A DNA stretch of 64,000 nucleotides from Vibrio atypicus (GCF_009811315.1 NZ_BLID01000003.1:248001-312000), one strand, 5' to 3'. Positions 43,719 to 54,747 are shown, numbered from the stretch's first letter. Notes: generated by a model not told the origin, from the letters alone. A program made the numbers and translations.

Positions 43719-44690
43719 ATGACGATGAAAACAAATAAAGTAGTCACCATTACCTTGAACCCTGCATTGGATCTTACTGGTTCATTAACCTCACTTAACA
43801 TTGGTGCGGTTAATCTCGTAAACAAAAGCAATTTTCACGCGGCTGGTAAAGGCGTAAACGTTGCCAGAGTACTCAGTGATCTGGGGGCCGAAGTGACTGT
43901 GACGGGATTTCTTGGCAAGAATAACCCAGAGCTATTTCATCAACTGTTCGAGCAAATCGGCGTATCAAACCGATTTATTGAAGTTGAAGGTTCAACGCGA
44001 ATTAACGTTAAGTTAGTCGAAGCCAATGGTGAAGTTAGCGATATTAACTTCCCGGGTGTCGAAGTGTCCCCTTCTGACCTAAAGCAATTTGAGCAAACGC
44101 TTTTTGAATTGGCCGAAACCCATGACTACTTTGTGATTGCTGGAAGCCTACCTGGCGGCGTAACGCCTGAAAAGTGCGCTAGTTGGATTAAACACCTGCG
44201 TAATCTTGGCAAAAAGGTACTGTTTGATAGTAGCAAAGCTGCCCTTTCTGCAGGCATTGACGCATCTCCTTGGCTAATCAAGCCCAACGATGAAGAACTC
44301 AGTGATTTTGTCGGACGTAAATTAATGTCTCGTGGCGATTGCCAGCAGGCCGCACAATCTTTAGCCGAAAGCGGCGTTGAAAATGTCGTGGTTTCAATGG
44401 GCGCCGAGGGTGTTATGTGGTTGAACAACAATCAGTGGCTAACCGCGCAGCCACCAAGAATGAGTGTCGTAAGTACCGTTGGTGCTGGCGATACCCTGGT
44501 GGCTGGTCTTTGTTGGGGCTATATGCAATCTATGGAATCATCTCAATTACTCCGTTTTGCCACTGCCCTTTCAGCACTTGCTGTAAGCCAAGTTGGCGTA
44601 GGACTAACCAGCCAAGTAGAGCTGGAAAACATCATGTTGAAAACAGAAGTTAACGAAATTTGCCCGAGCAAAAACGTCGAAGCAAACTAA
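43719..44690 (+). CDS. fruK: 1-phosphofructokinase
   Basis: A 323-residue PfkB-family kinase that converts fructose 1-phosphate to fructose 1,6-bisphosphate. Motifs: TITLNPALDLTG at the N-terminus, GGKG-like AAGKGVNVARVLSDLG near 45, and the C-terminal signature STVGAGDTLVAGLCWG with the catalytic Asp near 255. It begins 9 bp after fruB. Since fructose 1-phosphate is the Cra inducer, its activity sets the operon's response. Confidence 0.94.
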   Translation: MTMKTNKVVTITLNPALDLTGSLTSLNIGAVNLVNKSNFHAAGKGVNVARVLSDLGAEVTVTGFLGKNNPELFHQLFEQIGVSNRFIEVEGSTRINVKLVEANGEVSDINFPGVEVSPSDLKQFEQTLFELAETHDYFVIAGSLPGGVTPEKCASWIKHLRNLGKKVLFDSSKAALSAGIDASPWLIKPNDEELSDFVGRKLMSRGDCQQAAQSLAESGVENVVVSMGAEGVMWLNNNQWLTAQPPRMSVVSTVGAGDTLVAGLCWGYMQSMESSQLLRFATALSALAVSQVGVGLTSQVELENIMLKTEVNEICPSKNVEAN

Positions 44691-44709
44691 GGAACAAAAG
44701 GTTACTCGT

Positions 44710-46434
44710 ATGAATATTGCCATTATAACCGCTTGCCCAAGCGGCGTAGCCAACAGCATTCTTGCTGCTGGCCTACTTGAACAAGCAAGCAAAAAGCTTA
44801 GCTGGGACGCTAAGATTGAATGTCAATCAACTGTTGTTGAGCCAAACATATTGAGCCAAAGTGATATTGAACAGGCTGAAGTAATCATTATCGCAGCGAA
44901 TCGTGATGTTGACACCTCGCGTTTTGTAGGTAAAAAAGTTTACCAATCAAAGATTCAGGATGTGACTACTGATCCAGTCGCGTTTTTACAAACGGCGGTA
45001 TCTCAAGCTACAGCGATCCTTGAGCCAAGCAAGCCTAGTGAGAGTATTGAATCAAGTAAAAAGATTGTCGCTATTACAGCGTGTCCTACTGGTGTCGCCC
45101 ATACCTTTATGGCAGCTGAGGCGTTAGAGGAAGAAGGCAAGCGCCGTGGACATCAAATTAAAGTTGAGACTCGTGGCTCAGTCGGTGCGAAAAACCAACT
45201 AACCGAACAAGAGATTGCTGATGCAGATCTCGTGATTATTGCTGCGGATATTGAAGTCCCATTAGACCGTTTCAACGGTAAAATGATGTACCGAACAAAA
45301 ACAGGCCCAGCACTAAAGAAAACCGCCGAAGAAATGGATAAAGCTTTTGAGCTTGCTAGTATTTATCAGCATTCCGGCTCTTCTAATCAAACATCAAATG
45401 AAGAGAAAAAAGGTGCCTACAAGCATCTTATGACCGGCGTATCTCATATGCTTCCAGTCGTGGTAGCTGGCGGTCTTATTATTGCGCTTTCATTTGTGTT
45501 TGGCATTGAAGCATTTAAAGAAGAAGGGACATTAGCCGCTGCATTAATGACAATTGGTGGAGGTTCTGCTTTCGCGCTAATGATTCCAGTGCTTGCAGGA
45601 TACATTGCGTTTTCTATTGCAGATCGTCCGGGTTTGGCACCAGGTTTAGTTGGTGGCATGTTAGCAAGTTCAACCGGTGCCGGTTTCTTAGGTGGTATTG
45701 CTGCTGGCTTTATTGCTGGTTACGCTGCGAAGTTCCTTGCGGATAAAGTTCAGTTACCTCAGTCAATGGAAGCATTGAAGCCAATACTGATCATTCCTTT
45801 CGTAGCGACTCTATTCACTGGTCTAGTCATGATCTACATTGTTGGAGGCCCTGTTGCAGGCATCATGACTGCCCTAACCGACTTCCTAAATAACATGGGA
45901 TCTGACAGCGCTGTCCTACTTGGAATTATTCTTGGTGCGATGATGTGTTTTGACTTAGGTGGTCCGGTTAATAAAGCAGCATATGCATTTGGTGTTGGAT
46001 TGTTAGCTTCACAAACCTATGCGCCAATGGCAGCGATCATGGCAGCAGGTATGGTGCCAGCGTTAGGTATGGGACTTGCGACGTTTATTGCTAAAAACAA
46101 GTTTGAAAAGAGCGAGCAAGAAGCAGGTAAAGCGTCGTTTGTACTAGGCTTGTGCTTTATTTCTGAAGGTGCTATTCCGTTTGCCGCGAAAGACCCAATG
46201 CGAGTCATTCCTGCGTGTATGGCAGGTGGCGCTTTGACTGGTGCTCTATCTATGCTGTTTGGAGCAAAGCTTATGGCTCCACATGGCGGCTTATTTGTAT
46301 TGCTAATTCCAAACGCGATAACTCCTGTGTTGATGTACTTAGTTGCGATTGCAGCGGGTACGGCAGTGACAGGTTTTGGTTATGCTTTCCTGAAATCGCG
46401 TTCAGAAGCAAAGCAGGTTCAAGCTGAAGCATAA
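44710..46434 (+). CDS. fruA: PTS fructose transporter IIB'BC
   Basis: A 574-residue membrane transporter. Two IIB-like domains lie in tandem: residues 1-105 with Cys9 (TACPSG) and residues 115-215 with Cys125 (TACPTGVAHTFMA). The IIC domain (about 235-570) has eight or so spans and ends in the lumenal sugar-binding region (FISEGAIPFAAKDP). It takes up fructose as fructose 1-phosphate using phosphate from FruB. Unlike E. coli FruA, whose first domain lacks the Cys, both cysteines are kept here. Confidence 0.94.
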   Translation: MNIAIITACPSGVANSILAAGLLEQASKKLSWDAKIECQSTVVEPNILSQSDIEQAEVIIIAANRDVDTSRFVGKKVYQSKIQDVTTDPVAFLQTAVSQATAILEPSKPSESIESSKKIVAITACPTGVAHTFMAAEALEEEGKRRGHQIKVETRGSVGAKNQLTEQEIADADLVIIAADIEVPLDRFNGKMMYRTKTGPALKKTAEEMDKAFELASIYQHSGSSNQTSNEEKKGAYKHLMTGVSHMLPVVVAGGLIIALSFVFGIEAFKEEGTLAAALMTIGGGSAFALMIPVLAGYIAFSIADRPGLAPGLVGGMLASSTGAGFLGGIAAGFIAGYAAKFLADKVQLPQSMEALKPILIIPFVATLFTGLVMIYIVGGPVAGIMTALTDFLNNMGSDSAVLLGIILGAMMCFDLGGPVNKAAYAFGVGLLASQTYAPMAAIMAAGMVPALGMGLATFIAKNKFEKSEQEAGKASFVLGLCFISEGAIPFAAKDPMRVIPACMAGGALTGALSMLFGAKLMAPHGGLFVLLIPNAITPVLMYLVAIAAGTAVTGFGYAFLKSRSEAKQVQAEA

Positions 46435-46466
46435 ATAGTTACCCCCCATTTATGCTCCCACAATGT

Positions 46467-46497
46467 AAAAGCACCTCTTTTGAGGTGCTTTTATTAT
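46467..46497. terminator. Terminator of fruBKA
   Basis: AAAGCACCTC and GAGGTGCTTT pair around TTTT with an A- and T-rich flank, between fruA and the converging small gene. Confidence 0.88.
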
Positions 46498-46505
46498 TTG
46501 GTTAG

Positions 46506-46799
46506 TTAACTTCTCTTCACCGCGTCACGGTCAACATACACTTTATTGCCCGTCTTTAGTTTAACTTCTAAAAAACCTTGCTTTGGGAATGTATCAACGA
46601 TTTCACCTCGGCGCTTAAACTCCGTAGTCTCACACCCTTTCGGTAAGTCTTTTTTTACTGCGTTAATCGTTTTTCGTTTCAGGAAGCTTTGCATCGCCCC
46701 TTTAGTTTCGCAAGTTACACGATTTTTAGGGATAGTAACATCTGCGTAAGCTGGAATAGCAAATAGCGATGCAAGCGCAAGGATTAGAAGTTTTCTCAT
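46506..46799 (-). CDS. Small periplasmic protein, SH3-like
   Basis: A 97-residue exported protein: signal peptide MRKLLILALASLFAIPAYA, cut after residue 19. The mature 78 residues are basic and contain two cysteines (VTCETK, KGCETT). The end, IVDTFPKQGFLEVKLKTGNKVYVDRDAV, resembles an SH3-like beta barrel. I do not recognise the family. It is transcribed alone. Confidence 0.65.
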   Translation of the reverse strand: MRKLLILALASLFAIPAYADVTIPKNRVTCETKGAMQSFLKRKTINAVKKDLPKGCETTEFKRRGEIVDTFPKQGFLEVKLKTGNKVYVDRDAVKRS

Positions 46800-46945
46800 G
46801 ATGACACCATATATTATTCAGTATGTCGTACCAATATATCACATGGCATTCTGGAAGTCATATTATGCACGGGCGCTCACAGTACTTTATTTAATATTTG
46901 TATATTATAAGTCGCTTATACAACTTTAGGACTAATTACTCGGCA

Positions 46946-48847
46946 ATGTCATTTACTCGCTATAAGCTAGCTTTTCAGTTCGTGGTAACCTTTTTTGCAC
47001 TATCACTCGTGCCAGCCCTGTATTTTTATAGCGAGTATAAGAAGATTGATATTCAAGCTGTGAATGCTGTTGAGCAAAGCAATCGCAATAAACTAGAGTA
47101 TGCGAGCGCTGAGCTTCAAACTACACTAACCAAAATCAACCTTTCTTTGCGGTCTCTCTCTACTAATGGCTTGTTTAATCAAGCGCTATTAAAACCCTCT
47201 GAATCAAATATCAATGCCCTAAAAGACTTTTGGCTCTTAGTTACCCAAACACAAGGTTACTACTCGCAGCTCCGCTTATTAGATGTCAATGGTCAGGAGT
47301 TGATCAGAATTAACAGTAGTGAGCGAGTGTCCGAAATTGTTGACGATGACCGACTCCAAAATAAAGGTGAACGTGATTACTTCGCCTATGCACAAACATT
47401 AAAACCCAATCAACTCGGTACTTTTGGTATTGATTTGGAGCATGAGTTTGGTGAGGTCGTTTACCCTCTTACCCCTTCGTATCGCGTGATCATCCCGCTT
47501 CAACTACAAGGGGAACTGCAAGGCTATTTTATTGCGAATCTGGACTTGAAACGAATTTATAAACGACTCGCTTATAAGCGTAACCTAGCCAATTTACCTT
47601 CTGTCGTGAATACTGATGGTTATTATTTAATGTCCAATCATGGACAGGCAACGTTCGGCCACCTGATAGAAAGAAACAGCGAATATAATCTTTCGAATCA
47701 GCATCCATTGCTATGGGAAAAGATAAATCAAGCGAGTAATGGAACTGTGCGTGATGGCAATCGCTGGTTTTCATTTCAAAAGTCGTTCATGGCGTCAAAA
47801 GATCGCAAGAACAACATTATCTTTATTATCGAATCTGACCATAAGTCTGTCTCACCAATTGTAAATGACGCACTCACCGATCTGGTGGTACAAGCAAGTT
47901 TTCTAACAATCATCATTTTGCTGATTACGTTCGGTTTCGTGACATGGAATTACAACCATCAAAAAAACAGTATGGCGAGTAAAATTGCACGCGCGGCAAT
48001 GAATGGCATGTCTGCAATGGTGATTACTGATCACAATAACCGAATCGTTGAAGTAAACGAGGAGTTTACTCGAGTCAGTGGCTACGAGTTGAAAGACGTT
48101 GTAGGTAAACAGCCATCCCTGTTCTCTTCGGGAAAGCACAATCAAGAGTTCTACATGGCAATGTGGAAAGAGCTTGAAGAAAAAGGGATTTGGGAAGGTG
48201 AAGTTGTCAACAAACGTCGAGATGGCACAAAGATTACAGAGATCTTAAGAATCCAAACAGTTAGAGATCAAAACAACATCATCCAGTTTTACGTTGCTTC
48301 TTTCGTGGATATTACTCATCGAAAAGAATTGGAAGATCGACTTAGAGAGTTGAGCGAAAGAGATCCTCTTACAAGTTTATGGAATAGACGAAAATTCGAT
48401 AATGAAATGACGAGTCATTCTATTCGAGTCAAGCGCTATCCAGACAGCGAAACAACATCGCTTGCACTCTTAGACATCGACCATTTTAAACGTATTAACG
48501 ATAAATATGGCCATGATGAAGGTGACAATGTCATTATCAATGTTGCTAATATCTTAACTGACCACCTAAGAGAAAGTGACTTGGTTGCGCGCATTGGTGG
48601 TGAAGAGTTTGCACTTATTATGCCCCACACTTCTATTGGCGAAGCTGAAATTGTGGTGAATCGACTGCGAACGGCTATCCACCTAGAAACCAACATGGGG
48701 ATAACGGTTAGCGCAGGAGTGACTGAAATATGTAGCCGCTCAAGTGACAGCTATAAACGTGCAGATATTGCGTTATACGAATCTAAATCTTTGGGGCGAA
48801 ATCAAGTGAGTGTACTTTCTACTCATGAGTCCGAATCTATTGCATAG
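46946..48847 (+). CDS. Membrane diguanylate cyclase with PAS domain
   Basis: A 633-residue protein with a span at about 12-32, a periplasmic Cache-like sensor to about 300, a second span at about 302-324, PAS plus PAC at 340-460 (AMVITDHNNRIVEVNEEFTRVSGYELKDVVGKQ), and GGDEF with GGEEF at 551-555. RESD five residues before it is a proper RxxD inhibition site, so product feedback is expected. This ATG was preferred over a TTG at 46898 because it begins near a hydrophobic start. The signal sensed is unknown. Confidence 0.9.
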   Translation: MSFTRYKLAFQFVVTFFALSLVPALYFYSEYKKIDIQAVNAVEQSNRNKLEYASAELQTTLTKINLSLRSLSTNGLFNQALLKPSESNINALKDFWLLVTQTQGYYSQLRLLDVNGQELIRINSSERVSEIVDDDRLQNKGERDYFAYAQTLKPNQLGTFGIDLEHEFGEVVYPLTPSYRVIIPLQLQGELQGYFIANLDLKRIYKRLAYKRNLANLPSVVNTDGYYLMSNHGQATFGHLIERNSEYNLSNQHPLLWEKINQASNGTVRDGNRWFSFQKSFMASKDRKNNIIFIIESDHKSVSPIVNDALTDLVVQASFLTIIILLITFGFVTWNYNHQKNSMASKIARAAMNGMSAMVITDHNNRIVEVNEEFTRVSGYELKDVVGKQPSLFSSGKHNQEFYMAMWKELEEKGIWEGEVVNKRRDGTKITEILRIQTVRDQNNIIQFYVASFVDITHRKELEDRLRELSERDPLTSLWNRRKFDNEMTSHSIRVKRYPDSETTSLALLDIDHFKRINDKYGHDEGDNVIINVANILTDHLRESDLVARIGGEEFALIMPHTSIGEAEIVVNRLRTAIHLETNMGITVSAGVTEICSRSSDSYKRADIALYESKSLGRNQVSVLSTHESESIA

Positions 48848-48996
48848 AATTGGTGCAACAACCAATTTTGATGCACTATTTACATGCATATATTCACATA
48901 AATTATCTGCAAACCTTGTAAATACTACTACCTAAAACTTGGTGCAATTCTTGTACTAATCTATATGAACCATATTGCACTGTTATGGAGGATAGT

Positions 48997-50211
48997 ATGC
49001 AAGATATCTTAACAATCATCCTTGCGGGAGGCATGGGGTCAAGACTGACTCCATTGACGGATGATCGCGCAAAACCAGCGGTACCATTTGGCGGTAAATA
49101 TCGTATCATCGATTTTACGCTAACGAACTGTCTGCACTCTGGGTTACGCCAGATCCTAGTATTAACTCAATATAAGTCCCACTCTCTTCAAAAGCATCTT
49201 AGAGATGGTTGGTCTATTTTCAATCCTGAGCTTGGAGAATATATTACCGTTGTTCCACCACAAATGCGTGGCGGTGGTAAATGGTATGAAGGTACTGCAG
49301 ATGCTATCTATCACAACCTTTGGCTACTTGAAAGAAGTGATGCCAAACATGTTATTGTTCTCTCTGGCGACCATATATATCGAATGGATTATGCCGAGAT
49401 GTTGAAAGAACATATCGAAAATGATGCAAAACTCACTATTGCTTGTATGGATGTACCACGAGAAGAAGCATCAGCGTTTGGTGTGTTGTCCTCAAATAAT
49501 GAGAATCTGATAGAAACGTTTTGTGAAAAACCGGAAAACCCGTCGCCGATGCCAGGTAACAATGGTCGAAGTCTAGTTTCGATGGGAATTTATATCTTCG
49601 AACGTGAAACGTTGCAGAGTGCTCTTATGCAAGATGCTAATGAAGCCTATTCTTCTCATGATTTTGGTAAAGATATAATCCCTAAGCTGATCGATAAACA
49701 GTGTGTTTATGGATATAACTTTTGCCAAGATAAAGGTCGGGTTGCAAGAGATTGTTATTGGCGAGATGTAGGAACTATCGACTCTTTTTATCGCGCTAAC
49801 ATGGATTTACTCGAACCTATACCACCAATGAACCTTTACCAAGCCGATTGGGGAGTGAGAACATACGAGCCGCAGTTTCCTCCGGCTAGAACCGTTTCTT
49901 CGGCGACCGGTAACGAAGGAATATTTATCAATTCTATCATTGCTAATGGCGTCGTAAACTCTGGTGGTTCAGTGCAGCATTCTGTGATCTCAACGAATGT
50001 AAAGATTCATGATAGCGCAACAATCGTCGATAGTATTTTGTTTGATGATGTTGAAGTTGGCGACGGATGTAAGTTGGTCAATTGTATTGTCGACAAACAT
50101 GTGAAAATCCCACCGTACACGGAAATTGGTCTAAACCGAGTTGAAGATGCTAAACGCTTTCATATATCTGACTCTGGAATTGTTGTCGTACCAGAAAGCT
50201 ATCAGTTTTAG
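48997..50211 (+). CDS. glgC: Glucose-1-phosphate adenylyltransferase
   Basis: A 404-residue enzyme making ADP-glucose for glycogen. The nucleotide motif LAGGMGSRLTPLTDDRAKPA is near the start, and the C-terminal left-handed beta-helix (about 290-400, hexapeptide repeats such as SVISTNVKIHDSATIVDSILFD) is present. GGAGG lies 7 bases before the ATG at 48997, so I prefer it over 48985. No glgA or glgB is adjacent. It ends at a strong terminator. Confidence 0.94.
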   Translation: MQDILTIILAGGMGSRLTPLTDDRAKPAVPFGGKYRIIDFTLTNCLHSGLRQILVLTQYKSHSLQKHLRDGWSIFNPELGEYITVVPPQMRGGGKWYEGTADAIYHNLWLLERSDAKHVIVLSGDHIYRMDYAEMLKEHIENDAKLTIACMDVPREEASAFGVLSSNNENLIETFCEKPENPSPMPGNNGRSLVSMGIYIFERETLQSALMQDANEAYSSHDFGKDIIPKLIDKQCVYGYNFCQDKGRVARDCYWRDVGTIDSFYRANMDLLEPIPPMNLYQADWGVRTYEPQFPPARTVSSATGNEGIFINSIIANGVVNSGGSVQHSVISTNVKIHDSATIVDSILFDDVEVGDGCKLVNCIVDKHVKIPPYTEIGLNRVEDAKRFHISDSGIVVVPESYQF

Positions 50212-50229
50212 TTAGGTTTCGTCGGGTAC

Positions 50230-50264
50230 AAAAAAAAGCCTTGGGTTCACCCAAGGCTTTTTCA
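50230..50264. terminator. Bidirectional intrinsic terminator
   Basis: AGCCTTGGG (50237-50245) pairs with CCCAAGGCT (50250-50258) around TTCA, flanked by seven As and five Ts. It lies between glgC and the converging chitinase gene. Confidence 0.9.
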
Positions 50265-50284
50265 CTACGTATTGTATTTATTGG

Positions 50285-53200
50285 TTAAGGACAAGTAACT
50301 TCATCCCAGAACCAATTGGATTGTGTTGGAGACTCCCAAGTTCCTGGATTATTCTTGGCGACAAAGCATTTTCCGTTATGGCTGTATGTCTCGCCATTAG
50401 TTGCCTTGGTTACGCCGGCTTCCCAAACTGTGACTGTACCGGAACCTGTGTTACCACCAGTATCCCCGCCTGTGTTTCCACCAGTGTCACCGCCCGAACC
50501 ATTGGTTAAATCGGCAAGTGGTAAGTCAGGTTGTTCAAACTTAAACGCATAATCAATACCATTAATGTTAACGGTATAGTTAGCAGGACCGGAGATCGGT
50601 AGGTAATAAACCATATCTAGTTCATAGGTACCGCCAGCTGGTAACTCTTTCCAAGACGGCAGACTAAATGCAACGCGGTGCATTGTGCCGTCAAGACCGC
50701 CAATGTTATTAGCACGAGTATGACCTGATGCAATAACTTTCAAACCACCACCTGACTGATCTTTCGCATTATCTGGTGCGGATACTGGGATATCGAACTG
50801 GAATTCTGTTCCACCCGGAATTGCTTGGCCAGTATTGTTAGTAAAAGTGACTTTTGGATTAATTGGGTAGTTTTGATCACCTACCTTAAATCCGCCGATG
50901 GATACGGCAATATCGACTGTTTCAGCCGCTGTTGCACCTGTCGCGATTTTATTCCCATAAGGTGTCGCTGACTTAAATTTATCGTAGATTGCTTTAGTCA
51001 TAGTGTTACCCATATGGTATTCACCTTGACCTGTAGCACAAGCCTGTTCGGATAGGTCGACATTTGTACGTTGACCATTTACGTCGAGTTCATAACAGTT
51101 GTAGTCGCCTGCTAACTCCCAGAACATGATACCGCCGATTTCCTTGTCAATAACGTAGTCGGCTTTTACATTGACTGACGCTTCATCTTCTGTTGATAGG
51201 AAAACGCCTTTCTCTGCATTCCATAGCCATGGTGCTACAGCAACGCTATCGTAATTGCGCTCATAAGTTCCGACGAGTCTGTCGCTTGGGTCGTTTACAG
51301 GATCGAGGTTGTATGCTTGAGAGTAGCTACCCCAAATACCATTCTCTAGGTTCTTCGCATGCCACATTGGACCAGAACCAGCACCCATTTCGTTTCCTTT
51401 AGGGTCGGTATCATGCCACATATTATCGATACCAATTGCGCCATTACCACAGTTGTTCTTCTCGCCCTCACCTGTTCCTTCAGGACACTCAGATTGATTT
51501 GGCAACGCGGCGCGGCCCCAAAGACCATTCGTGCCACCTGTTACGCCTTGCCAGCCACGGGTGTAGTACGGAACACCGATGTTAATTCGACCTGCAGGCA
51601 TTGAGCCGCGGAAATAATGATATGCCCAGTCAGTGTTAAGGTAACCGATACCACCATAAGCTGCGGTTCCGTATACATTCCACTGCGCTAATTCAGAATC
51701 TTCACCTGTATCAAACAGTGCTGCGTTATGACCAACATGGTCATTCCATGCACCGTGAAGATCGTAAGACATGATGTTGACATAATCGAGGTACTTAGTG
51801 ACGTCGAATGTCTCCATTCCACGTAGTAGGTAACCTGATGATGGTGCCGCGATGGTTAACATGTAGTGAATGCCGTCTTGTGCAGATGCCGCATCAAGTT
51901 TCTCACGCAATACTTTCATTAACTCTTGGTAAGAGGCCCATAGATAAGGACGGCGTGGTTCCATGAAGGCTTTGTCGTATGGGTTGCCGGCGCCAGCCAT
52001 CGATGTTGGGTATTCGTAATCTATATCTAGGCCGTCAAACTTGTACGTTCGCATCATTTCGACAGCAGATGCTGCAAATTTTTCGATACCAGCGTGGTTG
52101 ATTGAACCGTCCGCATTAGTGGTCATCGTGTAGAAGCCACCATCTGCTACTCGGTTACCATCTGCGCCAAAGTGACCACCTGTTTCAGCCCAGCCACCAA
52201 TCGAGATAAGTGTCTTAACGCCGTAACGTTCTTTATAGGTTGCAAGTGCACCAAAATGACCTTTGAACCCTAGTGCTGGATCTATATCCACCCCTGCCCA
52301 TTCTTTACCAGTTGCGGCATTGGAAGGATCATTAACGTCACCGAGGTTTACTTTGCCGTCAGGACCAATTCCGACGAAAGCATAATTGATATGTGTTAGC
52401 TGTTCCCAAGGTATGTCTTTAACTAAGTAAGCTGCTTGTCGGTCATCCCCTGCGCGCCAACTCGTAAAGTAACCAATAACACGACGAGGGTGATCTGCCC
52501 CCATTAATTCGCGGCCTTCCTCATCGTAAGTTGTACAGTAAGGAACGCTTACGCCTTCTGTTTGATATAAACCATCAGGACGACAAGTCGATGTTGTTGG
52601 CGCACCATTTACTTTCAATGTTAGAGCAGAAGAGCTGGTCGATGCGCCTAGGTTGTCAGTTGCTTTCGCGTATACGGCTAAGTTGCTTGATTTCACCGTT
52701 GTATAATCTAATGTATATGGTGCGCTAGATACGGTTCCGACTAGAGTTCCTGCTACATAGAAGTCTACTTTATCTATTGAGCCATCCACATCAGCAGCAT
52801 TAGCAGATAAAGTAACAACGCCCCCGACATCCACTGTTGTCGCTGACAAAGTAACGTCTACTGTAGGAGATTCGTTCCCAGGTTGCGTTGATTCGACGTT
52901 AACTAGAACTTGGTTAACTAAACTGGCTTCACCAGCGTCGTCGTATGCAACAGCACTAACGCTATGTTGGCCAGATGTTGATGTCCAAGTTGTCGAATAT
53001 GGCGTTGTTGTATCTTCACCAATAATTACGCCATTAACCGAGAACTCAACACGTACTACAGAACCATCACTATCACTGGCGTTTGCTGTTACTTCAATAA
53101 TATCGCCTTCTTTAATGATGTCTGCTGCTGATGGCGAAGTAATGGTAACGACAGGCGGTTCGTTAACAACGACACCGCCATCGCAGGCACCGAGTGATTT

Positions 53201-53440
53201 CCAAAATCCCCAAGGCCCAGCAGTTTCTGCCGGGTCATTACCTTGAGTCCAATAATTTGCTTGGTAAGCCTCATTGACATGCTGGACTTGGTCCCCCCCA
53301 CTATATACTGAAGCTGAGTTCCATTCAGGTAACGCGCTGCAATCAACAGCGGCGTAACTGTTGAATGCCATCAAGCAGGATGCGCTAAGCGTGGTTAGTG
53401 TAAAGACACGCTTTCGGGCATTGTTGTTTGATAAGTGCAT
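50285..53440 (-). CDS. Secreted multidomain chitinase (GH18)
   Basis: A 1051-residue enzyme. The signal peptide is cut near NSYA-AVD (residue 31). A CBM5/12 chitin-binding domain (about 32-85: [19 protein letters not shown]) is followed by two Ig/PKD-like modules (about 95-185 and 190-280), the GH18 barrel (about 310-780) with catalytic motif [10 protein letters not shown] and acid Glu476, a strand-rich domain (about 820-985), a Gly/Thr/Asn linker ([10 protein letters not shown] repeated), and a second CBM5/12 at the end ([19 protein letters not shown] to the terminal Pro). It cleaves chitin outside the cell. It is a large version of Vibrio chitinases. Confidence 0.92.
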   Translation of the reverse strand: MHLSNNNARKRVFTLTTLSASCLMAFNSYAAVDCSALPEWNSASVYSGGDQVQHVNEAYQANYWTQGNDPAETAGPWGFWKSLGACDGGVVVNEPPVVTITSPSAADIIKEGDIIEVTANASDSDGSVVRVEFSVNGVIIGEDTTTPYSTTWTSTSGQHSVSAVAYDDAGEASLVNQVLVNVESTQPGNESPTVDVTLSATTVDVGGVVTLSANAADVDGSIDKVDFYVAGTLVGTVSSAPYTLDYTTVKSSNLAVYAKATDNLGASTSSSALTLKVNGAPTTSTCRPDGLYQTEGVSVPYCTTYDEEGRELMGADHPRRVIGYFTSWRAGDDRQAAYLVKDIPWEQLTHINYAFVGIGPDGKVNLGDVNDPSNAATGKEWAGVDIDPALGFKGHFGALATYKERYGVKTLISIGGWAETGGHFGADGNRVADGGFYTMTTNADGSINHAGIEKFAASAVEMMRTYKFDGLDIDYEYPTSMAGAGNPYDKAFMEPRRPYLWASYQELMKVLREKLDAASAQDGIHYMLTIAAPSSGYLLRGMETFDVTKYLDYVNIMSYDLHGAWNDHVGHNAALFDTGEDSELAQWNVYGTAAYGGIGYLNTDWAYHYFRGSMPAGRINIGVPYYTRGWQGVTGGTNGLWGRAALPNQSECPEGTGEGEKNNCGNGAIGIDNMWHDTDPKGNEMGAGSGPMWHAKNLENGIWGSYSQAYNLDPVNDPSDRLVGTYERNYDSVAVAPWLWNAEKGVFLSTEDEASVNVKADYVIDKEIGGIMFWELAGDYNCYELDVNGQRTNVDLSEQACATGQGEYHMGNTMTKAIYDKFKSATPYGNKIATGATAAETVDIAVSIGGFKVGDQNYPINPKVTFTNNTGQAIPGGTEFQFDIPVSAPDNAKDQSGGGLKVIASGHTRANNIGGLDGTMHRVAFSLPSWKELPAGGTYELDMVYYLPISGPANYTVNINGIDYAFKFEQPDLPLADLTNGSGGDTGGNTGGDTGGNTGSGTVTVWEAGVTKATNGETYSHNGKCFVAKNNPGTWESPTQSNWFWDEVTCP

Positions 53441-53859
53441 AATGCTCTATCCTTAAGTTATTGTTTTGGTGTGTTAAATTGTCTGCATATAAATACAGAT
53501 AACTTAAAATTCGATTCAAAATAACAATAGATTAGGACGGCAAAATCACACGTAAAAAATAGTTATAGTTCAAAATGTCTCGCAACTACATGTACATTTG
53601 TTGCAATTGCATTCGACTTATTTTGCATCAATAACCAAATTCTGATTTATTTTTGAGACAAAAAAATAAGCCTCTGAGCTGGCTCGCAAAGAGGCTTATT
53701 TATCAGAAGATTGACTAGATCTCCTATAGGGGTATGTATCATTTACAAGGCAATTCTGTTATGCAATGTAATGATTTGTATTGCTATTATGGGGTAAATC
53801 ATTAATAAAAACACAGTAATTATGTAAATTGATTTTTCCCCTTTTGAGAATACGTCTGA
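53441..53859. other. Intergenic region upstream of chitinase
   Basis: About 420 bp, AT-rich. It holds the leader and promoter of the chitinase gene, then the terminator of the next gene (53661-53708). No good CRP site, chitin-response element or small gene was seen; 53709-53859 shows nothing I can name. Confidence 0.5.
53661..53708 (-). terminator. Intrinsic terminator of the AraC-type gene
   Basis: AAATAAGCCTCT pairs with AGAGGCTTATTT (about 53664-53675 with 53690-53701), enclosing a small inner hairpin (GAGC..GCTC). Leftward TTTTTTTG follows. Confidence 0.8.
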
Positions 53860-54747
53860 TTAACTTGCTAATTTCATACCGCGAGGCGTTTCATTAAAGT
53901 GGCGTTTGTACTCTCTGGAGAACTGGGAACTGCTATTATATCCCACGAGTCTCGCGGCATCGTTTACCTTTTTGCCTTCAAGATGAATTAGCTCTTTTGC
54001 TTTATTCAAGCGAACTTTCTTGATGTATTGAATTGGCGATTCCAAAGTAATATCTCGAAACGCAGTGTGGAAAGCCGAAACACTCATATTGGCTTCTTGA
54101 GCTAAGCTTTGTACCGACAAGTTTTCAGCATAACTTTCGTGAACCTTTTCGAGAGCTTTAGCGATGCGAGCGTAGTGACCTTCATGATGTGCTAAATCAA
54201 AAAGTAGATGCCCTTCACTGCCGGTTAAAGCGCGGAAAACCAACTCTTCTTTTAATGACTGTGCCAGTAGCGCCGTTTCCAATGGATCGCAAAGTGCACT
54301 CATTAAGCGTTCACATACATTAAGCATATTTACTTCCATTTGCACAGACTTTAAACCGCACCCATCTTTGGCGCTTTTTAGGGCTGGTTTATATCCGAGT
54401 ATTTCAAGTTTATTGACTTGACGATGGAGCAGTTCAGAGTCGATATCAATAGATAGGCCAAGTAGAGGCTCTCCTGCTTTAGCGAATGCTTCGCACTCCA
54501 AAGGCATCGGAACCCCAACGACAAGGTAATCTTCTGGGCCGTATGCTACAGGTTGATTCCCAATGTAAATATTCTTATGACCTTGCCCAAGAACAATTAT
54601 CCCGGATTGATAAACGAAAGGTTGACGTTGGTTTCCTTGGCTACTTCGGTAAAACCAAACACCATTGATTTCAGTTTCAACAATGCCTTCTAACAGATTC
54701 AAATTTTTCTCGTCAACATACCGTTGCATCAACTTAGCTAAAACCAT
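53860..54747 (-). CDS. yqhC: AraC family regulator (YqhC-like)
   Basis: A 295-residue protein. Residues 1-165 are an AraC_N-type sensing domain, and 190-295 hold two helix-turn-helix motifs (VQSLAQEANMSVSAFHTAFRDIT and then VNDAARLVGYNSSSQFSREYKRHF). The ATG at 54747 has GGAGGGGTT directly before it, far better than 54783. It is divergent from an alcohol dehydrogenase of the yqhD type, as yqhC-yqhD in E. coli, where YqhC activates yqhD in response to aldehydes such as glyoxal and methylglyoxal. The name follows from that arrangement. Confidence 0.8.
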   Translation of the reverse strand: MVLAKLMQRYVDEKNLNLLEGIVETEINGVWFYRSSQGNQRQPFVYQSGIIVLGQGHKNIYIGNQPVAYGPEDYLVVGVPMPLECEAFAKAGEPLLGLSIDIDSELLHRQVNKLEILGYKPALKSAKDGCGLKSVQMEVNMLNVCERLMSALCDPLETALLAQSLKEELVFRALTGSEGHLLFDLAHHEGHYARIAKALEKVHESYAENLSVQSLAQEANMSVSAFHTAFRDITLESPIQYIKKVRLNKAKELIHLEGKKVNDAARLVGYNSSSQFSREYKRHFNETPRGMKLAS

